64,000 nucleotides of DNA from positions 1 through 64,000 of the forward strand of contig QXJR01000010.1 of NCBI GenBank assembly GCA_020975725.1, in the 5' to 3' direction. Positions 40,753-52,505 of the stretch are shown piece by piece (within the stretch, counting starts at the first letter, position 1; every line of letters starts with the position of its first letter). The notes below the pieces were generated by a model. That model saw nothing but the letters and a program-made list of their open reading frames with translations. It was not told where the DNA came from and made no database searches. Origin of the DNA: Picocystis sp. L7 (Eukaryota; Chlorophyta; Picocystophyceae; Picocystales; Picocystaceae). A program made the translations under genes and the position numbers.

Positions 40753-43700
40753 GGTTAAGAGCCTTGATACAAGAGTACAACCATGAATGATCCCACACAG
40801 CTCAACAGTGTTCCCCTACTAGATGGAGAAAATTGGAAGGACTGGTTCTTTCGAATGGAAAACCACCTTCGTCTCAATGGACTGTGGGCAGTCACTATGA
40901 GTGAACCCACCAAGGAGGAAAAAGAAAAAGACAAAAGAATATTGGAAAAAATGGATTTAGCAAGAATAAGACTATTACAATGCATACAAATTGATTATGT
41001 GGATAATGTGGTGACCTGTGAAACACCACATCAGGTCTGGACAAGGATCAAGCAAATGCATGAAGAAACTGGATTTGTCCGTGAAAGGGCATTAAAATCT
41101 GAATTAAGCAAGTTCAAGAAAGTACCTGAAGAAAGCATCGAGCAATACTTGAATAGGTTAGTACAAATTGCTAATGGACTGAGGAACATCGGGGTGACCA
41201 TCTCTGAAAAGGAGAAAGTCACCATCGCACTCAATTCCTTACCTGCAGAGTACAACACTCTCACCACCATGCTGGATTTGGTGGGAGAAGTGAAGTCTTT
41301 TGCTGACATCAGAAGGATTCTTGTGCGTGAGGAAGCCAAGCTCAGTATAAATATGAGCTACTTTGCTAGAAAACTCCAAGCAACTGCTCAAAATCCACCT
41401 GCAGCACCTGCGCAAAACCAGAAAGTGAAGTGTCAGTACTGCCAGAAAATCGGGCATGAAGTCGATACCTGCAGGAACATAATGCGAGATTACGGCATTG
41501 AGGGTCCAGCTGTACCAAGCAAATACAAAAACAAGACCAAAAGTAAACCAAAGAACCAAGGAATGCAAAAACTGATGGCTGCATTGACCAGTCACCAGGC
41601 CACCGACACTAACGGTGGCTGGATCATTGATTCTGGAGCATCCTGGCACATAACTGGAAACAAAGACATATTAGAGGTCAGTTCAATCAAGAAAAAGGAA
41701 GTGCAAGTTGAGATCACTGATGGATCCATACTTACCTCCCAACTGATGGGTACTGCAGAGCTTACACTGACCAACAACCCTAATACAAAACTGATTCTGC
41801 AGAATGTTTTGTACATCCCACAAGCATCAGCCAATCTAATCTCAGTGAAGGACCTGTGCCGTAGAGGGATGACTGTCATTTTTGGTCCTAATGGCTGCAA
41901 AATACAAAAGGGAAAGATCAAACTTTCAGTCAGTACAAAACACGGCAACTATTACTGCCTACAAGCAACAGCGAAAATATGGCATCAACGCCTTGGCCAT
42001 GTCAATGCAGCCCGTATCCGTAAGCTGAACTTACCATACAAGGTTGATGGACCTTGTGAAGCTTGTATCACCTGCAAACAAACGGCAGCAAAACATCAGC
42101 CAAAGGACTACCAGTATAAACCACTAGACCTGGTTTACCTGGATGTGATGGGACCAATAAGTCCCGAGACACCTGCTGGATTCACACACATATTGTCAGT
42201 ACTGGATCACTCAACAAAGTTTGGGATGACATACCTGATGACCAGCAAGGGTGAAGCTGGCAAATTCACCAAGCAAGCTCTCACAAGTCTGGAAAGATTT
42301 TATGGTGGCTCAAAAGTCAAAGCCATCAGAACAGATCGAGGACAAGAATTCCTCGGATCAGACCTGAAGGCATACCTAGATGACCGTGGAATCAGTCATG
42401 AACTGACTGCTGGTTATGCCCCTGAACAGAATGACGCTGAACGGTTCAACAGGGATTTGCGCGATCATGCAAGCACCATGTTAGCCAACAGCAACTTACC
42501 TTCCAAATATTGGGGAGAAGCAGTCAGAAACTACTCATACACCAGGAGCAAACTCCCTGAATCAAATGGTGCTGATAAACAGACACCCTATGAAAGACTC
42601 ACAGGACAAAAAGCAATCCTGAAAAACCTGCGCGTATTCGGTTGCGAGTGTTGGGTATTACGCACCAAACACAAAGTTATTGGCAAGTTCGAACCAAGAA
42701 GTACCAAAGGGATACTCCTTGGTTACGAGAACTCCACCACATACAGAGTTCTTGCTGGTAGCAACCTGGTCATAAGCAGAAACGTCAGATTCAATGAACA
42801 AAAGATGGGCGAATACGTCCCCACAATTCACGAAAAACGTACCTTTGGTGAATTGGTAAGCTACCAACACCAGCCAATCCAGTGGGGGTATTCTCCCACT
42901 GAATTGGCTGATATGGGTACAAATGATACCCATTCAGCTTCAAGTGAAGACCAAAGTGAACAATGTGCAGAACCAACTCCAGAAACTGACATCAGCAATC
43001 AGATCATGGAAACAGAACCAAACAATGGATAGCGATATAATCTGCGGTCAAACAGAAGAACGGACTACACCGCATTCCTTACCAAAGACTTACCTGATAA
43101 ATTTGATGGATATAATCAAGCAATGAGCAGACCAGATAGTGAACAGTGGAAGGATGCCGTAAAAACTGAACTCACTTCATTGAGCCAAATGCGCACCTGG
43201 ACGTTTGCTGAATTACCCAAAGGTAAAAAGTCACTGGGTACTAAATGGATCTTCAACATTAAGAGAGATGGCTTGAACAATATCGTAAAGTATAAGGCCA
43301 GACTAGTGGCCTTGGGCTGCCATCAGCGTCCTGGAGAAGATTACGATGAGATATATGCATCAGTAGTCAGCAAAAATGCACTCAGACTTTTTCTCGCAGC
43401 AGTAAATCAGCTGGACTTACACTTACATCAACTGGATGTAGAAACTGCATTTCTAAATGCAGAACTCGGAGAAGAAGTATACCTGCGCATTCCCAAAGGT
43501 TTAACAAACAGCAAAGAGTCAGCTCAAGTTCTGAAGCTCAACAGAAGCCTATATGGACTGAAACAGGCTCCCCGTGCATGGAATCAAGAATTGACCAAAA
43601 CACTGACTGCACTCGGATTCACATGCAATCAACTGGACCAAAACGTAATGAAGTGTACATCCACAGAAGCCATAATCTACATGTGTTTCTATGTAGATGA

Positions 43701-44672
43701 CATACTGATTGCCGGCCGAGATCTGCAGTGTGTACAGACCATGAAAGATCTGATACACTCCAAATATAAAATCACTGACATGGGAGAGGCCCAGCACTTT
43801 CTCGGAATGACGATCATCAGAGATCGTAAAGCAGGAACCATGATACTGCATCAAGCAAACAAGGTCAGTGACTATGTACAGCAGCATGGTATCGAAACAA
43901 GCAAAACTCAATCAATACCGCTGAACGTACCTCTGCTGGATAATCCACTTGAAGAGTCAGTAGAACACCTGCAATATCAGAAAATATGTGGTCAGCTTCA
44001 ATATCTCAGTGGAACCACCAGACCGGATATCTGCTACGCAGCATCAGCATTGGCAAGGTACAACTCAAATCCAAAGAAATCACACTGGAATGCTCTCCGT
44101 GGAACATTGAAGTACCTGCATGGAACAGAAAACAAACAGTTAGTCTATCAAGCCATAGATGAAAACCTATTGAAGCACATTAGTGTTGAAGCTTACAGCG
44201 ATGCAGCTTATGCTGGAGAAAAGAGCAGCAGAAGGTCAAGAACTGGATATGTGATCCATGCAATGGGATCACTGGTGGCCTGGCAAAGCAAGATGCAACC
44301 TACCATTGCAATATCCACTACACAAGCAGAATATCAGGCAGCCACAGCCACAGTCAAAGAAGTACTGTGGATCAAGAACTACCTGAAGGAACTACTGGAA
44401 CCGCAAACAATATCTGCAAAGATCAAGATGGACAATCAGTCAGCGTTACGTTTGATACTGAATCCACAATCCGTTACGCGCGCAAAGCACATTGACGTGC
44501 AACATCACTTTCTACGTGAACGTGCAGTGCGTGATGAAGTGCAGTTCGAATACTGCCCCACTGACCGGATGTTCGCCGACTATCTTACCAAGCAAGTGCC
44601 ACTGCAGAAGTTCAAGACCTGCATCCACGCCATCGGTATGAAAGAACCCTCGGTAATAGAGCTGAATGGGAG

Positions 44673-45153
44673 TGTTGAAACGAATGTTAATTCGTCTAGG
44701 GTTTACAGCTCTCCCTCCAAGACCGAGTCCTCCGACCAAGGGGAAGGGTCGATCGACAACTCAACATGTGGATCGCTGACGACATGACCAGCGACAAACA
44801 AACGTCGTGCAAGAACGAACCATAGAATTCGACATACGACTGTCGAATTCACTCAAGTATACCAATGAGAATGCATTGGACGGAATCAAACATCTGCGAC
44901 TATTTAAGAGCGCAGTGCACGCCTTGTAATACAGAACTTTGACGAAGTCACCACCTCCATACCAGAATTCTCCTGTCATCGAGCAAGCACATCGAAACTC
45001 GTTGTCGAAGGACCAAGAACACGTGGAAGAAGCAGGATAGAGGATCAATTATACCGCGCAGTAGCGAAAGACATACTGAAAAGCGGTTCACAACCACGTC
45101 ACAACAGTGCGTGGAACACAGAGTTTAAACTCAGAGATATCGATATTTCAACA
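44673..45153 (+). repeat. 3' LTR of the Copia element
   Basis: 481 bp, about five differences from the 5' LTR. Preceded by the purine tract GAATGGGAG. Followed by the target duplicate CCTGG, after which element 3 resumes. Confidence 0.95.
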
Positions 45154-46699
45154 CCTGGCTGCCTACTCCTCATGATTCAGCCTGTGGACAAGACGCCGGA
45201 ACTCATCAGCGAAGACTCAGACTTTGGCAGCATGCACAACCAAGTTAGCGATGAGTGGCCCATGGACGACGTTCATCGATAGCGGCTCGATGACCTGCTG
45301 AACAAGCAGTATAAGCATTTATTCGAGCCCTGTACAGAACTGCCTCCGGAACGTGTCCCGGGCGAAACATTCAAGATCCAGGTGGAGGAAGGAGCGACTC
45401 CGCAATACAGAAATTACTATAGGTTATCCCCCCAACAGCAGACTGCCCTCAAAGAGCTGGTGACCGAGTATGTTGAGGCTGGAAAGATGGACCTATGCGC
45501 AGGATCCAGTTGGGGTGCCCCAGTGATCCTGGTCCCAAAAAAGGATGGGGGATGGCGAGTCGTTTTCGATTATCGCCTGCTAAACAATGTAACCATCAAA
45601 GACAGATATCCGCTGCCGCGGATCGATGATTACTTACAAAACCTCAGAGGAGCCAAGTACTTCTCATCGCTTGATGCCCTGGATGGGTTTCACCAGATCC
45701 GTATGCACCCTGACGACATCGACAAGACAGCGGTCGTCACCCCATTCGGTTCATTTGTATGGAAGGTGATGCCCATGGGGGCAGCAAACGCACCCGCGAT
45801 GTTCCAACGTATGATGAACAGGGTGTTTGGTCATCTACTGTACCTAAAAGTGTACATGGATGACATCCTTGTCCACTCAGAAACAGTTGAAGAGCACTTC
45901 AAACATCTTGAAGAGTTCTTTGCCACCTGCGATTGTGCCGATATCAGGTTGAAAAGGTCCAAATGCCACTTTTTCATGAGTACACTGGAATGGATTGGAT
46001 TCCGCATTCGCAACGGTCAGCTCGCGTGCACCGATCACCTGCTGTCCAAGATCAAACAGTTTCCGCGTCCTCGCACGCAGCGTGAAAACATGGCATTCCT
46101 TGGACTCTGCTAGTTTTGCATGCGATTCGTTCCTCGCTACGCGGAACGGGCGGCCCCGTTGACTGAATTGAATCAAGCAGCCCTGAAGCACGGCTTCGCA
46201 TCCTACTGGAAGGAGCCCCAGGAGGATGCCTATCAAGAACTGATTAAAGCCCTGGCCACAGCACCTGTACTAGCGCTTTTCGATGAAGACAGACCTATAC
46301 GGGTCGAAACCGACGCTTCAGATGTGGGAATGGGAGCAGCCTTAATGCAACAGGATCAGCAAGGAAATTGGCATCCTGTAGAATTTTGGTCTAAGAAATT
46401 CAACACAGCTCAGCAAAACTATTATCCTGCTGAGAAAGAGACCTGTGCAATATTGTATGCACTGCAGCATTGGAGACACCTCCTGTTTGGCCAGCAGTTT
46501 ACTGTCATTACTGACAACAAGGCCAGTCAGTTCATTGGAACAAAGGCTACGGAGCAGTTGTCGCCGCGCGAAATGCGATGGATCGAAAAGCTGGCTTACT
46601 TCGCCCCGTTCAAGGTGCAGTACAGACCAGGCACAGAGAATGTTGGACCTGATTACCTTTCCAGGCATTTAGCCAAGGTCAATGACACCGATACGTACT

Positions 46700-47575
46700 G
46701 CATTCTGGATTTATGTGCAGATATGGGAACCACCTTGCGTGCGCTAGAACATGCGATACCAGAATCAAGCAACATTACTTTGGATTACATCGCAGTGGAA
46801 GAGAATGAGGATTGCCGCAGCGTGATCGCACGCGTGTTTCATCAGGTTCGCTTGGCACGGCCTGGCCTGTTTACACGTAAGGACATCTTTCGCTATGGAG
46901 ACGATGTGACCGCCTTGGCGCATTGACGGAAGCTACCCCAAGTCCACCTGCTGATTGCTGGGGTGCCCTGTCAGCCATTCTCGAGGGCGAACACCGATCC
47001 CTCGAAACCGCCGCTTGGGTTGTACGATACGCGCAAACTGTTCACAGCAGTAGCAAAAATATACGAACAGTTGCGATCGCCTGATTACATATTGGAATGC
47101 ACGCCGTTTGCGGCGCACTTGAAGACCCACCTGGACAAGATTGCACACTGGTTTGGAGAGCCCATATGCGAAGACCTCTCAAAGTATTGTGCGCAAGCGC
47201 GAGTCCGGCTGTGCTGGACCTCTCTACCACCCCTCAAGCATGAGCCTGAACACATGGGGGCAATACCTATGACCTGGCAGGATTGCCTAGAACCTGGATC
47301 AAAGGTGCCGTCAGACGCATTGAATCGACCCCGCTTGAAGTGCCCCACTTTAATGGCCAGCGAACGCTCGCACAGCGACCGTTCACGTTCCACCTGTGTG
47401 CACGATCAAGATGGGACTCTACGCCCGCTGACCATCAGCGAGCGAGAAAGAATCGTCGGTATGCAGGTTGGTGACACTGCAGCGCTCAACGTCAGCGAAA
47501 CTAGCCGGCAACGCATGTGCGGCAACGCCTTCCCCATGGGTTGGATTGCACACATGTTACACCGATGGCTGAACA
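46700..47575 (+). other. Cytosine-C5 methyltransferase domain region of element 3
   Basis: Same motif order as in element 2: ILDLCA..MGTT, YIAVEENED, AGVPCQPFSRAN, ECTPFAAHL, QARVRLCW, ISERERIVGM and MCGNAFPMGW. Located between RNase H and integrase. It belongs to a broken element and is listed only as a fossil part. Confidence 0.88.
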
Positions 47576-49566
47576 ACACACGGACGCTTCGACTGCTAGC
47601 CGGCCGCAGTCCTGCTGGGACTGTGTGTGGGTCAATCGCGTCTATTACAGATCAGCAATCAGCGCAATCGTTGCGTACAGGTCTTACTGGTCACTTACCT
47701 CCCATACTGGACAGAATTCGCGTCGCCGCTAAAGCGGATCCTGACTACCAGAAATTACTGGACGCACCGCCAGAGGGCACAACTGTTCGCGATGGTTTAC
47801 TGTTCGATCAATCGACAAACGCTCAACCAGTTTTGGTGGTACCAGCAGATAACGCTCTACGACAGGAGTTGCTGCACATGGTACACGATCATCGACACTT
47901 TGGATCAGCCCGTACGCTCGCAGACGCCAAGCGACATTTCACCTGGACTGGGATTCGATCGCACATCGAGCACTTCGTCGCTCGCTGTCCTGCCTGTCAG
48001 CTTCAGAAACCTGGTAACCGGTTACGACACATACCACTCTGTCCTGAGATGAGGTTTTACCCTTACCCATTCCACACAGTGGTGCTGGACATGGTGGAGA
48101 ACTTGCCCCTTACAGTTCTGGGTCACAACGCAGTGCTGACAGTAGTGGACAGATTTACCAAATATGCTATCTATATACCCATCCATTCCACCTGGAGTGC
48201 TCATAGACAAGCTCAATGTCTCATGGACAATTTAATTTACAGGTTTCACACACCTGTGCATATCCATACAGATAATGGACCGGCTTATCGAGCGCTGTTC
48301 CAAGCATTCTGCGCAGCGTTGGGTGCCCGCCATGTTACGGGGACACCGTATCACTCGCAGTCACAAGGTGGTGCTGAACGGCAACATCGTACGCTGCTGC
48401 AGACCCTCCGAACAACTTGTGCTGACAAACATCATTGGGATCAATACTTGCAAGCAGCAGCACATGCATACAATGATACCGTGCATGATGCTACCAAGCA
48501 CTCCCCTTTTGAGCTACTGTACGGCTGCCAATCCAGGTTACCATGGCACCTTCAACTACCCAGAAGGGATGGAACTGCTGATAATCAAACGGTCACAACT
48601 TTTGACAGGAGAGTTACAACCTTGCTGGAACAACACCGCACGGTGTATCAGGCTGTGCAGGAGAATCTGTTGAAGGCTTCGCAGAAAGTGGCTGAAGCAA
48701 CTGCGCACCGACCGAAGAAGGTCTTTGCTGTGGGTGACAAGGTAAAAGTTCAGTATGGGCTCAAGGGACCCACTGACAAACACAAATTGGACCCTTACTT
48801 TGTAGGTCCTTACCTCATCAAGAAAGTGCTGAAGAATGGAGCCTACCAACTGGACCTACCACCAGGCTCTTCCTTTTCAGACCGTATCCATGCCAACAAA
48901 TTGGAACATTGGGTAGATTCAGATCTTACTCTCTTCCCCATGGACGAGCATACGCAGCCTGCTACGGCGCCGCTACCGGATAGTGCAGCCATGCAAAATG
49001 AAGCCGCCGCTTATCGTATTCGACGATACTTGTTACGGGACTACTCTGTATTTCCTACGTGCCCCGTACGTTACTGGATTGAAAGCAACCTGGCCGATGC
49101 ATCGCAACGCTTCTTTTGGGTGGATGAAACTTCCACCCTGCTGGAGGAATTCTTACCGCTCGAAGAAAACAATGGATGTATACCTGAGCAGGGCATCAGC
49201 CCAACTAATTATGATGCTGTCAGGACACACAAGAAAACAGTATACCTCCAATCGCCAGAACCTGTAATGGTGAACACCTGGACTTACGTGAAACTGCCGT
49301 ACCAAACCCGACGCAGGCCCAAAGTGACTATGCCAGTCAACCTGCTTGGCTGTGTGGTACAGGAGTTCTTCCACATGGGAGATCACAAATCTGCATACTA
49401 TCAGGGAGTGGTGACCAACGACAGTGGAGGACAATTGGAAGTAATGTGGACAGATGGAAAGACAGAATCGTACAGCGAGCAGCAGGTCAAGGGTATGCTC
49501 TACGATCCTGTGGCCTATGTCTATGACTTTCAGCTATGATGAGCTGAATGCCAGGAGCCGGGAGAG

Positions 49567-50212
49567 TGTTACGCCGGGTAAGCCTGACTCCTTTGAAGCC
49601 ATGCTCTTCTTTGTACCACTAGCAGTTAGACACAAGACCCCAACTGCTGATCAGTTCATTGGACATCCCCCCGGACTAATCTCTCGATTAGTCGACGAAT
49701 TGTCCGGGAGAACCGGGACTGAAAGGGACCTAGCAACGGGCGAATCTTTCGGAATCTTTCAAGGGACAACGAAGGGTGAGGATGTTGTCCGAATAGATTC
49801 GGTGAATCACAAGCTCAGTGCTGGACCGTCCGATCGGGACGCGGGGTCCACGTGACCACCAGCAACCGCTGGTTTGAGAGGGAGCTCCGCTTGGAGCGCT
49901 CCCTCCTATGGTGGCCCTTAGGGGAGCCATCCTTGCCTTGAAATAGAGGGAACTTGCTTGACCATCGAGAGCCACGTCGCCTCTCCCACGAGCTTGGCGC
50001 GCCATTTTTCACACGCCAACTGCTCTTGAAGACCACCGGAAGCTTTCTCGCGGTGTCCCTCTTGCTAGGGAGCCGAAGAACCCCCCCTTCGCGAGAACAA
50101 GAAAGGAATCGCTTCAAGGCCCAACCGGCCTCTCCCACCTTCGCCCGTGGAAGCTCGAAGCTCATCAGAGCGAAACGTGTGTAAAAGTGCTCCTCACGGA
50201 CGCTTTGTAACA
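49567..50212 (+). repeat. 3' LTR of element 3
   Basis: 646 bp. Preceded by the purine tract GGGAGAG, the same tract seen before the element 1 LTR. Ends TTTGTAACA at 50212. Confidence 0.93.
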
Positions 50213-50988
50213 AACGTTTCGTACGAATCCCGCACCGGCTGCCGATCGGGCCCACCGCGCTCTTCCTTGTCGGACACCATCACCGAGGTTGACCAGTTGG
50301 AGCGCCCACGCGTGGAAGGGTTTGCGTCCAAACGCCTCGTTGGAAGCATCAGTATCCATCGATAACGGCAGGTTTACCTTCCGTTTCGCAGAATACCAAG
50401 AGCTCGCGACGTTCTCCTTCGAAAGATGCCTCGCACCGCTCCTCCTTCCGGTGTGCTGTTGTCGGTGTCGGAGCGGATGTTTTGTCGCGTTCGGAACAAG
50501 CGTGGCTTCGAAACCGCGGTTGCTTCGGCGGGCGACATTCCGAGACGTTCGATGGATCGATCCTCTCGGAATATCGCTTGCACGTCGTGGCTTGCCGGTT
50601 TCGCATCGTTTCGGTCGCTTCGTCCGTACGTTCCATTTCGGCGGCCGATCCGCAGCAGGGCGTGTCCTCTGCACGGTCCTGGGAATTCCGACACCACTGG
50701 AGACTTTCCCAAGGATCTTGTGGACTTGGGATGGATTTCGATCCAGCCAACTTCGGAAGAAAAGGTGGGGAAGAAAAACAGCGAACATTTCGATACCACG
50801 ACCGAAGATCTCGATATATCCTCGACGCACAACTGCGCTCGTACAACGAAATCGACAGAGAGGCCCCTTTTCTTTCATCGCCCCATCCACAGAGTCCGTC
50901 GAGCCAGGGCCCCCATTTGGAGTGGATGGGACTGCGTCCCAAGTGACCCACCCGGGTTCGACTCAGTTTCCTCAAAAAGGTGCCAGGC
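50213..50988. other. Intergenic, no gene seen
   Basis: Between element 3 and the tRNA. Several overlapping open frames lie on both strands, none with a family motif. Confidence 0.45.
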
Positions 50989-51062
50989 TGTCCGGTATGG
51001 GGCTCGAACCCATGACCTTCGGCTCATAAGACCAACGCTCTAACCAACTGAGCTAACCGGAC
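50989..51062 (-). tRNA. tRNA-Ile (anticodon UAU)
   Basis: Full cloverleaf on the minus strand: acceptor GTCCGGT/ACCGGAC, D-arm GCTC-AGTTGGTTA-GAGC, anticodon stem TTGGT/GCCGA with two G-U pairs, loop CTTATGA, five-base variable loop, T-arm ATGGG-TTCGAGC-CCCAT, discriminator A. The anticodon is TAT, decoding AUA Ile. There is no intron and no encoded CCA, as in nuclear tRNA genes. Oddity: position 37 is G, whereas tRNAs reading ANN codons normally have A (for t6A). Confidence 0.9.
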
Positions 51063-51628
51063 TCCAATCAGGCGGCAATGACACGTGAAAAAGCAACAAA
51101 ATTGTGCTTGTCTCGGTATAAGAAAATAGGGGTTCGTGGATCCAGGTTGCGCGCGTCCCCGTCCCGCGGCGCATTCTGTGGAAGGAAGAGATGGCCCTGT
51201 CTGTTTCTCTTTTTTCGTGCAAGTGCGATCAGCCCTGGCATGATCGAGGTCGTTCGATAGAATCGAGTAGAACCGGCAGTGGGTGTGCCAGCAGCTCCTG
51301 GTCTTCTCCCCACGCACGACGGGGAGGAGGTACACCGTGGACGGCCTTTGGGATTCACGCAGTGGTGCTTTCTTCGGCGTCCTTCCTTCCCCTTGGTTTC
51401 TATCGTCCCTCTCGTTCGCTGGTTTGCGTTGGGTCCACTCCCACGCGTTGCGTTCTTTGTCGTCGTGCCTGCATCCCTGGGTCTCCGGGATGATCGACAC
51501 GTCTCGTACTGGGTTGGGATTGGAGGGGTGGGAAATCCGAATCCCACTGGCCTTGTCCCTTCTGATCCCCCCCTCATCCGAACGGTGAAGGGAGAGGGTT
51601 TGCGATCGCCAAACCGAAGGACCAAGCG
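51063..51628. other. Intergenic upstream of the Tim22-like gene
   Basis: Between the tRNA and the Tim22-like start. No gene is seen. Presumed promoter region. Confidence 0.45.
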
Positions 51629-52505
51629 ATGGACACGACGAAGGAAACAACTGCCTCCGATCCGAAGGGTGAATCGATAGACGAACCCTGCCCACCTGCC
51701 TGTCTCTTCAATGGTGCAGTGGCTGGAGCGAGCTCCTATGTGCTTGGACTCGCCTTTGGTTTTGGTGCGTACGAAACGAACGAAGACCCACGCACACGGC
51801 GAACGAATGCACACACGCCTGGTGAATCCAAACCCATGCCGAAGCGATGCGAACCAAGGTGGACTTCCAAACTTGTGCGGTCGTGATCATATCGTGTGAA
51901 GAGCGAGGTCGTGCACCGCCCGTGCGGGCCACCAAATACGAACGTGGTCGAACAGGACGTCGGAAGAGTCGGACGAGAGGCACAGAACCGGACAGGCCGT
52001 CAGAGGTGGGCCTGCGCGCTTGCGGTGGATTTACTGACGTACCTCTCTCTCCTCCGCGCCAGGCTCGGGAAGCTTACGTCATCGTGGACCTGGCAGGCTC
52101 AAGGCAGGCTGGAAAGCGGGTCGGGAAGGTGGGAAAAACTTTGCCCTCTTTGGAGCCGTCTACAGCCTTGCACTGTGCTACGCCAAAAAGTTCCGGAAAA
52201 CCGAGGACCCGATCAACAGCGCCATAGCAGGTTGCTGTACAGGGTTGGCACTGGGGTGGAAGGGTGGTCCCACCGCTGCCTTGCAGAATTGTCTTACTCT
52301 TGGTGCTTTTTCGTGGGTGCTGGAATCGATGAATCCTGCACCTGCCAATGCAAGCACGGTTGCCGTTGACAACAAGACGTCCTTGCTACACAAGGAAAGA
52401 TTAGGATCTACGCTACGTTCGGTGCTCACACTTTCTTTTCCTCAACCTGCAGAACTGTGTATCCAGAATTCATGTTTTGGTTTCGCGGATGCTGTGAATG
52501 GATAG
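51629..52505 (+). CDS. Tim17/Tim22/Tim23-family inner-membrane protein, two exons
   Basis: Exon 1 is 51629-51764 (MDTTKETT..., first membrane segment CLFNGAVAGASSYVLGLAFG). The intron is 51765-52062, with GTGCGT donor and a strong CTCTCTCTCCTCCGCGCCAG acceptor, phase 1. Exon 2 is 52063-52505. Exon 2 gives the family hallmark GRLKAGWKAGREGGKNFALF, then GAVYSLALCYAKKF, the EDPINSAIAG loop and helix, and GPTAALQNCLTLGAFS, making four membrane segments. About 192 residues, the usual size. Known members form protein-import channels of the mitochondrial inner membrane or relatives in plastid and peroxisome membranes. Tim22 is the nearest by eye. The C-terminal tail after residue about 155 is longer than expected and may hide a further intron. 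Confidence 0.72.

Larger units (their letters stand above)
40272..45153 (+). mobile_element. Ty1/Copia element nested in element 3
   Basis: 4.88 kb: 481-bp LTRs at 40272-40752 and 44673-45153 with perfect inverted ends TGTTGAAA / TTTCAACA, and a 5-bp target duplication CCTGG (40267-40271 and 45154-45158). Parts in Copia order: Gag with zinc knuckle CQYCQKIGHEVDTC (about 41430), protease (WIIDSGASWH, about 41620), GAG-pre-integrase and integrase (about 41970-42600), reverse transcriptase (YVDD near 43695) and RNase H (about 44190-44370). The LTRs differ at about five sites (about 1%), so it inserted later than element 3. It is nearly whole, with about one break. Confidence 0.96.
37713..50212 (+). 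mobile_element. Ty3/Gypsy element 3 with methyltransferase domain, broken, hosting a nested Copia
   Basis: Two 646-bp LTRs (37713-38358 and 49567-50212) with TGTTAC / GTAACA ends enclose gag (about 38405-39660, acidic coiled-coil and zinc knuckle CRRYGHDQAAC), protease (about 39850), reverse transcriptase (about 45460-46100, YMDD), RNase H (about 46300-46660), cytosine-C5 methyltransferase (about 46700-47570), integrase (about 47850-48560) and a C-terminal region to about 49540. A Copia element sits between protease and reverse transcriptase. Element 3 is broken, with about four interruptions besides the nested insertion. The LTRs differ at roughly 4-5% by eye, so it is clearly older than element 2. 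No target duplication is seen (CAGTG versus AACGT). Confidence 0.94.
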
